Assembly (NCBI GenBank): GCA_039809345.1
Contig: JBDHUW010000006.1
Coordinates: 1-56,671 of the forward strand
Reading direction: 5' to 3'
DNA from: JBDHUW01 sp039809345
GTDB taxonomy: Bacteria; Patescibacteriota; Gracilibacteria; Absconditabacterales; Absconditicoccaceae
DNA length: 56,671 nucleotides
Shown here one piece after another: positions 34,717-46,677 of this stretch (position 1 is its first letter; every line of letters begins with the position of its first letter). The position numbers and the translations under genes were made by a program. The notes beneath the pieces were generated by a model, which worked only from the letters and a program-made list of their open reading frames with translations, was not told the origin of the DNA and made no database searches.

Positions 34717-37149
34717 ATGGAATTACTGATTTGAATCATAGCAATCATCCTCATTCTTGTAGGAGCATATAGGTCAATTATGGTGTGGCTAAAAGAAAAA
34801 GAAATCGCACTCAAAGCCGAAAAGCTCCGTTTTTTGCAAATAAAAATTCCTCTCAAGAATGTGAAAGACTCAGAACAAAACGACCACATTTCCAACATGA
34901 AGCAAAATATTGAAATCATGAATCAGGTTGTGAAAAACTTCTACGCCATTCATGGTAAGGAAAAATCAGATCGTTTGGTGCAAAACTATGTATCTATGGA
35001 AATTCTCGTTGAGAGAGAGATGATTAAGTTTATTTTATGAGTACCCAAAGAATACCTTGAAACATTAGAAAAAAATATATCATCATTCTACTCTGGTGCT
35101 GTGATCGACTATATCGAGCAACCCAAGCTTCTTGACGCATGAAAATACTATGGAGGTGGTACGTTTAGTTATCAAAAAGGGGACACCTTCCCTCTGAAGA
35201 CATACGAGTCGTTTGAAGCTGATCCTATGGAAAGTATCCTATCGGCATTTTCAAGAGTAGATATAGATGAAAAATTGTCATTGCAAATTCTTATAGCCCC
35301 TGTAGACGAAAAGGAGCATGCAAATATGAGAAAAAAGATTGAAGACATCAAGGAGTGAAAAAAGAAAGAAACAGTGCGGGGGTTTATCAAAAAACTGTTT
35401 AGCAATATCTCTTGAGAAGAGAAAAAAGATCCAGAAAAAAAGAAATCTACAAAATACTCCTCACAACAATTGTGAGATATGGATAAAAAAACTGAGGATG
35501 AGCTATTTGATGTTCACATGAGAGCGCTTGCAATATCGCCACAAGAGCATCGTATAGATATTATTCTCAACGATCTAGCTCGCTCATTGAGTCAATACAA
35601 TTATGTAGGACTAAACAGCATCAAGCGATCAAAGGCAAAAGGCGAAGACCGCAAAAGATTTCTCACAAGTTTTTTGCTAAGATCATTTGACAGAAATGAA
35701 TGGATTCTTGAATACGGAAAAAAATCTTTACGAAATATCAAAGAAATTACTTCACTCTATCACTTTCCACACAGTAGATTCAACAAATCCCCTCGCATCA
35801 AACGACAAATGTATAAAATCATTCCTGCTCCAGACAACCTACCAACAGAATGATTATTTTTGTGACACAACATTTATGCTGGTATCAAAAAGGAAATTCG
35901 CGTGCCAATCAAGGATAGATTAAGACACTTCTATATCATATGACAAACAGGTACTGGTAAATCATCTGCACAAATCATCATGGCCAAGCAAGACATGGAA
36001 ACTTGAAACGGCTTCTGTGTGGTAGATCCTCATGGAGAACTATGCGAAGATATTTTAAGATTTTTTCCCAAAGAAAGGATTGATGATTTGATCTATTTTG
36101 ACGCATCAAATTTCGACTATCCTATTTGATTCAATGTATTGAGCGCAAGCACAGAAGATGAAAGAAATATTATCACTGATGATCTTGTAGACATGTTTGT
36201 ACAAATGTACTGACATGAGATATTTTGACCTCGTATACAAGATTACTTCCGCAACGCTGTCCTTGCATTGATGGAACAACCTGATTGAGGGACAATTACT
36301 GAGATCGTGCGTATGTTCGTAGATCCTGCATTCCAAAAGATCAAACTCAAAAACGTTACCAATCCGGTAGTTCGTACATGGTGGGAAAAAACATATGGTT
36401 CTATGGGAGACAGAGAAAAACAAGAAATGATTCCATACTTCCAAGCAAAATTCTGACCTTTTACAACTGGTTCAATTATACGTAACATCATTTGACAACC
36501 ACAATCATCTTTTGATTTTTGAAAAGCCATGCAAGAGAGGAAGATCATCCTTGTAAATCTCTCTAAATGATTACTAGGCCCGGTGAATAGTGAATTGATA
36601 TGAAGAATGGTAGTGACACAAATACAAGTAGCAGCCATGAAACGTGCAGGAATGGCCGAACAAGACAGAATTCCGTTCTATCTGTACATCGACGAGTGTC
36701 AAAACTATGTATCTAAATCAATTGAAAGTGTACTAGCAGAAGCTCGTAAATATAAATTATGAATGGTATTGGCTCACCAATATATTGATCAATTAAAAAA
36801 AGAAGGATTGGGAGGTTGAATGGATCTTTCTAAAGCGATCTTCGGTAATGTAGGTAACATGCTGTCATACAAAGTCGGATCAAATGATGCTGAGTTTTTA
36901 GAAAAAGAATTTGCGCCAGAATTTAGCCAGCAAGATCTAGGGAATCTAGACAACTTCAAGTCAATATTCAAAATGTCAGTGAATGGTCAAGCTACTAAAC
37001 CATTTAGTTTAGATGTACAAAAGTTCTTTACATTGCCATTCACAAACTCACCTGAAAAGATCAAAATAATCAAACAAATATCTGCATTAAAGCGGTGAAG
37101 AAAAAGAGAGCTTGTGGAAAAAGAAATATATTATAGAGTGTGAGTATAG
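34717..37149 (+). CDS. VirD4/TraG-like ATPase (type IV secretion coupling family)
   Basis: 810 residues. One N-terminal membrane helix (about 3-22), a helical region of about 370 residues, then a HerA/TraG ATPase: Walker A GQTGTGKSS at 409-417, VVDPHGELCEDI, Walker B YIDECQ (Asp659, Glu660) and the sensor AHQYIDQLKK. In CPR genomes such proteins sit with T4SS-like or pilus genes; here a PrgI-like and a VirB2-like protein lie within 8 kb. It probably powers DNA or protein movement. At least 25 TGA glycines. Confidence 0.85.
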
Positions 37150-37236
37150 TTATCATAAATTTTTTCTTATTTTTTTCTTTGCTTTTTCTCTGTAAATTAC
37201 TACTCTCGTGCGTAGTTTATTTTCACAAATACACAA

Positions 37237-38430
37237 ATGAAAAAAATTGCACTGCTTTTGGGTATCGCATCTATGGTTTTTTTGGCATGATGTGGTAAGA
37301 CCTGACAAGATATGAGTTTTGAAGACGCATACAAAACACTCAAATCACACAATATATTCAATGAAAAACAGTTCTCTCCAACAGACCCAACTCTTGCACT
37401 CTATGATGAAACCACAATAAAATTCAACTTATTTTGATCAGAGTGATTCTCTGCAACCGGTGATTTATTTGCAACTGGGGTATTCAATCCGCCTGATAAG
37501 ATTTGAGGATCAGAGATACATATAGCCCTAGATGTCTTGTGATTTGAACCATGATTTTGAGGGAATGTATCACTTACATCACATATTCAACTTGTAGAAC
37601 AAGATTCTTCAATATACTGATTGATCCACTCATTCTGAATATTGACTGCTAATGAAAAACCAAATATAGAAGGAGGAATGATCAATGCAATCGTGAATAC
37701 AATTGCAAAACAGCGAATTCAACTCAATACTCCTTGAGAAAAAACATCACTACTCCCCTATCGTAGAAACATTATCACTTTTTTCCATCAACTTAATCGC
37801 TGATGGAATGCAAACACCATCTTCAAAGCATCTGAAAAAACAAAAATCGATTGATTTGTTGCCTATAAACTAGAATGGGATGAAGAAGGAATAAAAAAAT
37901 TTGTTGATTCAATCGCTGGTGATGCAAAAAAGACGTGAACTCCTATCACTCTAGATGGGAAAACACTAGATGAAGCTATAAACTCGCTTGTGGCTAGTCC
38001 ACTAGAGTGATACCTGATCATTCGCTGAGAAGACCATATCATCCTCCAGATAAACAGCATCAAGACAAAAGATATATGAGAAGTAAGTATCTCATATGAT
38101 AAGTATTGATTATCAATAAGCGCAAAAAATAGTGAAAACATCTCAACAGTATCAGGGAATTTCCAAAAAACTGGTTCAGAACTTGTATTCTCGTTTGAAA
38201 TACCAAAAGAAGAGCTCTTGATATATGGTAAATCAAAAGACAAACAAAGTAATCTAGAAGTAGAAATCAAAAATCCTTGATACACAATAAACGCTATCAT
38301 CTTCGGCAAAACTTATAGCGGAACTCCTATTCCAATTACGCAAGTGACATGAAGCAGATCGATCCAACAAATTCAACAGTGATTCACCATGCTAAGCGAA
38401 GGACTCACTGAAGAAACCACGACACCATAA
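37237..38430 (+). CDS. Lipoprotein of unknown function
   Basis: 397 residues. Signal peptide ends in the lipobox LAGC with its Gly18 coded by TGA (37288-37290), and Cys19 is the lipidation site. The mature part is beta-rich with DGKTLDEAINSLVASP and an LIIRGEDHIILQ stretch. I do not recognise the domain. It precedes the LCP protein with 28 bases between, suggesting an envelope operon. Confidence 0.75.
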
Positions 38431-38458
38431 TTATTTGTATAACACAACAGACATCATA

Positions 38459-39937
38459 ATGATTCAAACGAGAAAAATTAGACATCCAAGAGAGTTTGGG
38501 AAGGCAAAGGATCAAAAGAAAAGTATCGCCAACCATGGCAAAAAAGTATTTATTGTATACTCTGTAGTTTTTTTGGTATGTTGTTTACTGATATGATGGT
38601 CTCGATGAACTATCATCACATTTGCGTGACAGGTTTGAATAGGAATCTGAAGTGTGATATCTCAAGGCACAAGACATGTGATAAGCAAATCACTCTGAAC
38701 AGAGCCTAAACTCGATGCTCAGTGAAACCTAAATGTCGCATTGATAGGATATGGGTGAGCAACACACGCAGGATGATATCTGACAGATACACTTATCATA
38801 GCATCAATCAACGTCAAAAAAGGGACAATGTCTATGTTTTCTATCCCTAGAGATCTTTATGTAAAAAAGGAGGATGGATGATATGGGAAGCTCAATAGTG
38901 TCTTCCCATCTGCATTTTATAGAAATGATGAAAATTATGATAAAGCTGCCGCTATTCTCCTAGCTAAAATGAATGAAATCACCGGTATCCCACTGCACTA
39001 CTATGCATTCGTGGACTTTACATGATTTGAAACATTTATAGATACTTTAGAATGAGTAGAGATTGACGTCAGAGAGCCGATTTATGACAATGCCTATCCA
39101 TGAGCAAACAACTCATACATTGTATTTTCACTATCATCATGACAACAAATACTTGATTGAGCTACTGCTCTCAAATACGCAAGAAGTAGACATTCCACAT
39201 CAGATTACGATCGTTCTCTGAGACAACAACAAATCATACAGTGAATTATCGACAAGCTCACTTCAAGTGACACATTTCTTCATCCTTGAAAAATCAAAGA
39301 GCTCCACACGCAAGCAACCTCATTTATTAAAACAAATCTAAATCTCGATGAAATTCTATGGGGACTCCCGTACATCAAAAAGATTGATAAAAAATCTTCT
39401 CGACAACTAGCAGCATGTGGAAACTATCAATGGCAACAATCTCAACCTGGGTGTCTCCTATACACGCCTCCTATGGAAGCCTTCGGAGGCGCATCAGTAC
39501 AGCTCCCTGCTTGAGCTTCTCCTGCAAACGTAAGCAATTATAGTATAGTAAAATCATATATCTCTGACACGATGATGAATCATGATTTCCTTGCTGAAGC
39601 TCCATCTATTCGTGTATTGAATGGCATCAATACCGGTGTAAATACCGCATATAGAAATGTACCGGTTGCAAACAATACCGCAATAAGTTTGGTAGAAGCA
39701 TGATTCAAAATCTTTGATACATGAAATGCTCCCACTTCACAAACACAAACAATAATTGAAACGAAATGAACCTGACGGCATGCAAGCATCAAAAAGCTAC
39801 AAGTGTTCTTTCCAGCTGCTAAAGTTATAGAATCTAGTAGTATCCCTGAGGACGGTCCATGAATTATCCTGACAATATGAGACGACTATGCTAACAAAAA
39901 AATAGATCGCAACACACTTCCATTGTACTTGCAATAA
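38459..39937 (+). CDS. LytR-CpsA-Psr family protein with LytR_C domain
   Basis: 492 residues. One membrane helix (about 30-52), then the LCP domain: LIGYGGATHAGG, MFSIPRDLYV, and DGATALKYARSRH, with the conserved Arg/Asp. The C-terminal 100 residues fit the LytR_C domain (IRVLNGINTGVNTAYRN). LCP enzymes attach polymers to peptidoglycan. Over 25 glycines are TGA. Confidence 0.9.
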
Positions 39938-39963
39938 TACTGCTTTACACTACATATCATAGT

Positions 39964-40416
39964 ATGAAAGTCTTCTACCCTAGGAATATAGAAAAATGAT
40001 GGTTTAGTATGAACTTCCAAATCGGTCCGATATCAATTTCTCTTATCCAATTGGTAATCGTAGCTATGGGAGCATGAGCAGGGTTGCTTGTATGGAATGG
40101 AATCATCAAAACATGATGAAACAAAACCACTGCTACTGTGTTTGCAGTGATGGTCGTGATACCATTTTTGATTGTGGCATTTTTCAAAATATCTGAATTG
40201 TGACTCCTCCCCTTTATCGCTAAAATATGGAGAAATCGTTTTCTAGACACCACCAAAAAGACACAAACCAATGACACAAAGATTGATCCTATAGAGGTGA
40301 TGATCAAGTCCTCTCAGGCAAAATATGAAGATACTCAGACGCAAGAACAAAAAACACTTACTATAGAAGACCTGAAACCTAAAAAGAAACTTTCATCCGA
40401 TGAACTTCTATCATAA
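39964..40416 (+). CDS. PrgI-like small membrane protein
   Basis: 150 residues. Two close hydrophobic segments (about 23-45 and 58-80) and a charged tail. MKVFYPRNIEK and the two-helix layout match the PrgI family found beside T4SS ATPases. The assignment is by layout and neighbours. TAA stop directly abuts the next ATG. Confidence 0.6.
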
Positions 40417-41277
40417 ATGCCGTTGTGATATCGTATATGGTCAAGTATCCCCCGAAAACACAAAACAGTATGATGAAAAATTCATACTATACTCTCTAGT
40501 ATTTTTACGGCAGCCTTATTTCTGTGAGTATTATCCTTGTGATTCAGCTATGTATACAATATTGCGCAAGAAAAAAATAAACCAAATATAGCTATTCTAC
40601 TCGACACATCCTTTTCTATGAGTGCAAAAGACGTATGAATAAGTAGATATGAGCATGCACTTAATATCATCTCTGGAGTAGTTACATCAATACCCGCATC
40701 ATATAGTCTTATCACATTCTGAGCCATACCGATGACTATGATCCCATGGACATCTGATATAGAAGGGTTCAAACACAAACTCACTCAGTTTAATCTCTGA
40801 GCATATCAGATTAATAAACAACACATGGGGAGTGCGCCTGGTAGTGCAATATGATTGGCATTATATGAGTTCAGAAAAAGAGAGAACAAACAAAATACTA
40901 TCATCATATTCTGAGACTGAAATACTAATACATGATTTGATATAAATGGCTTTTTGCCACACTTAGAAAAAGATAGCATTCAGGTACTCTTTTGTGTAAT
41001 ATGAAAACAGGGTAATGTCTTGTGATTGAACCATGCACGTAGTCCTGTCATAAATGAGATCAATAGCGAACTTGAAATATGAAAATCGTGCAATGAGATC
41101 CAAGATAGTATAGCATATATCAAAAATCGCTTTCAGCAAAATGATACGCTGACATATGAATCAATACATAAAAAATGATTGAGGAATATGCAGTATGTAT
41201 CTTCGATTGCACTCCTCTATCTTATAACTTCACATCTCTATACATTATTCTATTATATCATAAATACTAAAAAATAA
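40417..41277 (+). CDS. Membrane VWA-domain protein
   Basis: 286 residues. One N-terminal membrane helix (about 22-48), a von Willebrand A domain with the MIDAS motif DTSFSMS (Asp63, Ser65, Ser67) and IFGDGNTN, and a C-terminal helix. It resembles BatA/BatB. It starts directly after the PrgI-like stop and ends two bases before holA, so the three genes are likely one transcript. Confidence 0.8.
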
Positions 41278-41278
41278 T

Positions 41279-42286
41279 ATGATACAAGGCCTTCACCTAT
41301 TTACATGACCAGACTGATACTATCTCGATATTGAGCTACAAAAACGACAACAGCACTTTGCTGAAAAGTACGGAGCTGGCAATATTGTACGTTTTTCTGA
41401 AGACACTATCACGCTGCCAGCTATCCACGAATCTCTCCAAGGAGGCTGACTTTTTTCTTCTAAAAAACTGATTATTTGTAAATGAATACCTGACGATAAA
41501 TCCTGATCGTGAAAAGTGTGAGCTGCTATTTCTGGATTCTTTGAAAATCTATTTAGTAGAGGGAGTTCTCCATTACCAGAAGATGTGATCATGGTTTTTG
41601 TATCCCTTGACCCCGATAAAAGGTTGAGGCTCTACAAGATCCTTTCAGAACACGCAACGATAAAGAGTTTCCCAACACCAAATGAGGGCAATATTCACAC
41701 ATTTCTCCAACAAAAGCTTGATAAATACTACACCAAAGATCTATGAGACTTTTTGATAGCATATGTCTGAAACAACCTTTTTCGCCTAGAAAGTGAAGCC
41801 AATAAAATATACACATATATGCAATACAACAATCTATCTACTCTTTCTCTAGAAGACAGAGATGCGATCGTATATACACCGATTCAAACAGATGCTTTTG
41901 GAGTTCTGGATGGGATATTAGAAGGGAATATGTCAAAAACAATGGCATTGATTGATAGATCATCTGCATCTATGACACCTTGGCCAGAATTTATAGGATT
42001 GATGTATCGATGAATCAAGCATATGATACTAACTGCAGAAATTTACAACACGTGAATAAAATGAGCAAAAGAAATATGAGCAGAAATATGAATGCACTTT
42101 TTCCCAATAGCAAAAAATCTTAAATATATCTCTCAATTACAAAAGAATTCTGCCGCTCTACAAAAAATATTTCATGATGTACTACTATTGGACAAAGAAA
42201 TCAAATCATGAACTTTCCCACAAGAATGATTTTGGAGTGCAATAAAGGGCATTATACATCAGAACCTCACTGTTTCTACTGCGTAA
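41279..42286 (+). CDS. holA: DNA polymerase III subunit delta
   Basis: 335 residues. The LFTGPDGYYLD start, a middle AAA-like region lacking a Walker A motif, and the helical tail with NLFRLESEANKIY match HolA. It opens the sliding clamp during clamp loading. Low sequence conservation is normal for delta. It overlaps a small opposing gene by 11 bases. Confidence 0.88.
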
Positions 42287-42554
42287 ATCTGATATCTTTT
42301 ATGATACTTTTGTATCAATTTTCCTGCAATGCACGATTGATTTTCTGCAAAACAATCATTTTGTCACGATAGATCAACATCTTTTTCCCATGGCTATCTA
42401 TTTTGACAAACAAAATACCGTTTTTGACGTGTCAGTCCATAGACGCTCCCTCCATATGCTCTGAAAGCACAAAAAGAGAGATTCACACGACTCATGTGAC
42501 ATGGAGCTTCACTTTTGCGGCAGATTTTCTCAATACTTGGCCTAAAATTTGCAT
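42276..42554 (-). CDS. DUF721-like small protein
   Basis: 92 residues. The core GILFVKIDSHGKKMLIYRDK and LQKINRALQENGYKSIIKDI is typical of DUF721, the fold of DciA, which in many bacteria helps load the replicative helicase. Placed opposite holA. The DciA function is suggested by the fold only. Confidence 0.72.
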
Positions 42555-42611
42555 TTTTTCTCATAAATAAGTAATATTGTACAAGTTATACGATTTATAT
42601 ATCGGACATCA

Positions 42612-43115
42612 ATGAAAAAAATCCTTCTATCAATCATGAGCACACTTCTCCTCTTTTCTACGAACTACTCTTTTGCCACAAATCTAGAAATCATTCCCCT
42701 CGCGAAAGATCCTGATACGAATTCTGAAAAAGCTCAATGTATAGCTTGAGAGAAAATAACAATTAAAGTAAATGGGAAAGAAATAGATTGTAGTAAGTGA
42801 ACTGTATGGGATAGGCAAAATATGATTGCGGAAGCATTTGACAAAAAAAGAGATACTGGTTGATCATTTGCAATAGGTGCGTTTACATGGAATACAGTAC
42901 TAGAATATGTAGTATACATAATTAGATTCTTGTCTCAACTCGGTATTGTGGTCGGCGTAGTGATGATTATGATGGCTGGATACAAGTATGCATCTGGTGT
43001 TTTTGGGTTTGACAAAGCACCAAGCACCGAGATGATCAAAAATGCAATCATATGAGTACTAATTATTACGTTTTCATATGCGATTATCAGAGCACTTTCT
43101 GCAGCGTTCTTGTAA
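42612..43115 (+). CDS. VirB2/TrbC-like pilin
   Basis: 167 residues. Signal peptide ending FATN, a short Cys-containing exterior loop, and two membrane helices (LSQLGIVVGVVMIIMAGYKY and AIIGVLIITFSYAIIRAL), the layout of VirB2/TrbC T4SS pilins in CPR genomes. With the TraG-like and PrgI-like genes nearby, it may form part of a reduced secretion or uptake system. Confidence 0.75.
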
Positions 43116-43195
43116 AACAGTTTTTTATAAACCTATGGATTTTTATGATTTTTTCTGTATAGTGTCACCTATTGTTTTAAACCTTATTGACACCA

Positions 43196-43747
43196 ATGAA
43201 GATCGATGTAGCAAAAGTAAAAAAATGAACTATCCTTGATTTGGATGGTAATCTCATGAAAGTACTTGATTTGAGTTTTATGCAAATGCAACAAAGACAA
43301 TGATCATATACCTATAAAGTACAAAATATCATCACTGGGAATGTACAACAAGTTACATTCAAATCGTGAACTGTTCTAGATCTAGCAGATGTAAGTAGAA
43401 TGAGCGCGGTATTTTTGTATGCAGCAGGAGACACATATTCATTTATGGAAAATGATACATGAACTATTCATGATTTGGACAAATCAGTAGTTGAAGATGT
43501 AGCTTGATACCTCAAAGAGAATCTTGATGTGTTTTTGGAAAAACATGGAGAAAATGTACTTAGTGTAATCCTCCCTGTCACAATTCAATATACGATCAAG
43601 GAAACTGTACCTGGAGTAAGATGAGATAGAGCACAAGCTGGGAAAAAACCTGCCACGCTAGAGACTTGACTAGAAGTACAAATTCCTCTACACAAAAACG
43701 AAGGTGACGTGGTATCAGTAAATACCGAAACTGGTGAAGTCGTATAA
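43196..43747 (+). CDS. efp: Elongation factor P
   Basis: 183 residues, three beta domains as in EF-P. VKKGTILDLDGNLMKVLD and GTIHDLDKSVVED fit the family. The tip loop normally reads PGKG around residue 34 with a modified Lys or Arg; here it is QQRQGS with Arg34 and no proline. It relieves ribosome stalling at polyproline. No EarP or other modification gene is seen here. Confidence 0.93.
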
Positions 43748-43791
43748 TAGCACTCCTATATTTCTATCTATATTCTACCAACTACCATCGT

Positions 43792-45291
43792 ATGAAAAAG
43801 CAAAAAATCTTACAAAAGATTACAATTGATAAGATATGACATTGAGGCGTATGAATTTGACGCGCACTAGATTGAAGGAAAGTCCTTGTACAATGAGGGG
43901 TGCTCCCCTGATCTGTTGTAGATGTGATAGTCAGCAAATCTAAGAAAGATTTCTTCGAAGGAAGAGTCTTTTTTGTTCATGAACTCTCTCGTGAATATGC
44001 TGAAAAAAAAGCACCATGTGTTCACTACTTTGCCCCATGAATGCAATGAGAAACCCCCATACACAAAACGGGTTGTGGATGATGTAAGCGACAACAAGTA
44101 AAATATGAAAAACAGTTGCACCTCAAAACCAATATCATCATGGATAGCTTCAGAGGCATCAAATCACTTCTGGAATGAACAGAGATCAGAGATATCATAT
44201 GATCACCAGATGAGTTCGGATATAGAAACAAAATAGAATATAGCTTCGGGGATTTCAAATCATGAGACACTCACAACACTCGAGCACTTGGCTTCCACAA
44301 GCAGTGACAATTTTCTCAAATCATTGATATAGATGAATGTCTCCTCGTGACGGATACATCCAGAAAACTTTTTCATCATCTCAAAACACTTTGTAAGCAA
44401 TCAGGACTTCCTATCTATAATCAAAAAAAACATACTGGAGTCCTCAGGCATCTTGTCATGCGTGAATGAATCAACACATGACAATTTTTGGTAAACATCA
44501 GTATAGCCGATGCACATATGGATGAGTCACAGACATGACTTCGAAATATCTTTCAAGAACAACTCAAACAAGATCCGTTCATCCAAGAACATGTGACGAC
44601 ATGCATCATCTCCCACAACAACTGACTGTGAGACGCGGTATTTAGCAATGAAACAATCCAGCGCCCTCTGTGGTGAGAATGACACATATACGAAATGCTT
44701 AGACTCAACAACTATGAAACGTCAGAAATACATGAGGCTCGCTTCAAAGTGTCCGCTAATAGTTTCTTCCAAACAAATACTCACTGAGCAGAAGTACTTT
44801 TTTCTCAAGCTGCGTGAATATTGTGAAATATTGATTGACCTATTATTGACCTATACTGTGGTGCATGAAGTATTGGTATATCATTCAATAAAATATGAAT
44901 ATGATCAAGTATCTATTGAATAGAATTAGTACCAGATGCTATCATCGATGCACAACACAACGCTACTATCAACAATGTATGAAGTAGCCACTTCATAGCT
45001 GGGAAGGCAGAAAGTCTAATACACACTGATGAGACATTTGGAGAAGTATGTGAACATGCTTGATGTATCATAGTAGATCCTCCACGTGACTGACTACACA
45101 AAAACGTAGTAGCATTCTTGAATCATATCAAATCTCAAAGGCAGATTAAATTGCTCTATATTTCTTGTAATCCTGTTACTCTTGCAAGAGATATCGAATG
45201 ACTTTCGCAGCACTATAAGCCAAGAATCATACAACCAGTAGATATGTTTCCTCACACACATCATATAGAAACGATTTGTTTACTATCATAA
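43792..45291 (+). CDS. RlmD/TrmA-like RNA uracil-5-methyltransferase
   Basis: 499 residues. N-terminal TRAM-like domain, a Cys cluster TGCGGCKRQQ that may bind a [4Fe-4S] centre as in RumA, and a SAM-binding core DLYCGAGSIGISF, VDPPRDGL with the catalytic region SCNPVTLARDIE. It adds a methyl group to uracil in 23S rRNA or tRNA; target unresolved. More than 30 TGA glycines. Starts 44 bases after efp. Confidence 0.88.
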
Positions 45292-45411
45292 ACGACAAGT
45301 CATGGTGTTTTATACTTCGTGTTGTCTATATGGTATTATCTATATAAATTATATGTCAATATAATTCAGCATAAAAAGCCATTTTCCTCCTTAAATAAAC
45401 CTTAATTTCTC

Positions 45412-45441
45412 TTGCAAACTATAAAAGTTACTTTATATGAT
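45412..45441 (+). promoter_or_regulatory. Probable promoter of the major prepilin gene
   Basis: TTGCAA at 45412-45417 and TATGAT at 45436-45441 with an 18-base spacer, upstream of the ATG at 45474. It lies in a 182-base gap that shows no other feature. Less perfect than the promoter at 16481. Confidence 0.45.
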
Positions 45442-45473
45442 AGGGGCATTTTATTTTATTATACTTTTATAGT

Positions 45474-46142
45474 ATGCTACAAAACAAATTTAGAAAATGA
45501 TTCACTTTGATCGAAATGCTGATCGTAGTGGTTATCATCGGTATCTTGGCTGCGGCGCTTATTCCAAGACTGCAAACAGTTCAAGCGAGAGCAAGAGATA
45601 CTAAAAGAAAAGCGGACGTTACTCAAATCGGTTCTGCTCTAGCAGTGTATGGATCTGATAATGGTAACTTCTTAGCATTGTCTTGAGTTACAAATACTTC
45701 ACAAAACTGATTGAGACTCTTCCTTGTACAAAATGCTTCTTACCTTACTGAAATGCCAAATGATCTTAATCCATCTACTTGGTTCTTGGGATCTGTTTGA
45801 GCATGAGGATCTGGTACTCAAAACCAATTTGTAACTTGAGGTCTCTACGGATTCACTATCTTGACCAGAAATGCGATATCTGCTTCTGCTGTGATAGTAG
45901 TATCTAGAACTGAAACTGATGGTTCATTGTCGAATTGGGTATCTGCATCGTGAGCAAATGTACAAACTGCAACATGATGAGCAACTAACCACTCATGAGC
46001 TATTCAAAAGGCTGCTGACGTAAGTGCTTACGAAAGAAACTGTATTAGTACAAGTCTTTCAGGTGCTTCATTGGTAGTTCCTGGGGGAAATTGTACAGCT
46101 AATAGAAATTCTCCAGATTTGAGATACATCTACGTATACTAA
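45474..46142 (+). CDS. Major-type type IV prepilin
   Basis: 222 residues. Class III signal MLQNKFRKGFTLIEMLIVVV with Gly at -1 (codon TGA, 45498-45500), Phe at +1 and Glu at +5. The N-terminal helix continues ILAAALIPRLQTVQARARDT, as in PilA/GspG pseudopilins. The globular domain ends with two Cys near the C-terminus that can pair. It has its own promoter and a strong terminator, so it is probably highly expressed. Confidence 0.95.
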
Positions 46143-46164
46143 TCTTCAAGTATGATCTATGCAA

Positions 46165-46189
46165 AAACTCTCTCCTCGTGAGAGAGTTT
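46165..46189 (+). terminator. Terminator of the prepilin gene
   Basis: 10-bp stem AAACTCTCTC / GAGAGAGTTT with a 5-base loop, followed by a T run. It stands 23 bases after the pilin TAA. Confidence 0.9.
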
Positions 46190-46266
46190 TTTTATATTCA
46201 ACTTTTATTTTACAAGCGATTCCCTAGTATGAGTGGATAGGTATTTTATTCTTTATAGCACGAGTG

Positions 46267-46617
46267 ATGGAATTTATTGGAAAAGTTTTGTTCAAATCAA
46301 ATCAAGAAAGCATAGGAGCACAGTGACTTGCTAAGCAAAGTATAGCACTTGAAGAAAGCAATGATAAACAATACAAAGATAGTATCATGGTTGATTTCTT
46401 TGGAGATAAGTGTGCATTTATCTCAGACGTAAAACCAGGTGACATACTCAAAGTTCTGTTCAATCCTAGAGCAAAAGAGTATAATGGACGTCGATACAAC
46501 TCTCTCAATGGACGAAAAGTAGAACTCATTCAAAAAAATGGTTGAAGCTGATGATCTGCTTCTCAGTCAAATCAAGCTGCTCCAGCATATGATGACAATG
46601 AAGATCTCCCATTCTAA
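46267..46617 (+). CDS. SSB/DUF3127-like OB-fold protein
   Basis: 116 residues. MEFIGKVLF, KQYKDSIMVDFFGDKC and RAKEYNGRRYNSLNGRKVEL fit the DUF3127 OB-fold seen in Bacteroidota. A Gly/Ser/Gln linker leads to DDNEDLPF, very like the SSB C-terminal tip that binds partner proteins. It may act as a single-strand DNA-binding protein. Single gene with terminators on both sides. Confidence 0.75.
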
Positions 46618-46622
46618 TTACA

Positions 46623-46656
46623 AAAAAGCACCATAAACTTTTGCATGGTGCTTTTT
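46623..46656. terminator. Bidirectional terminator between convergent genes
   Basis: 12-bp stem AAAAAGCACCAT / ATGGTGCTTTTT with a 10-base loop. It serves the SSB-like gene on the plus strand and the HAD gene on the minus strand. Confidence 0.85.
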
Positions 46657-46677
46657 AAAATATTCTACATTGCGATA

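Noticed and set aside
36106..36638. Minus-strand open frames of 110-130 residues
   Set aside because: They overlap the ATPase domain of the TraG-like gene, which has clear motifs on the plus strand.
45292..45473. A tRNA or small RNA gene before the prepilin
   Set aside because: No cloverleaf or stable stem was found; the region is A/T-rich with a promoter-like pair of boxes only.
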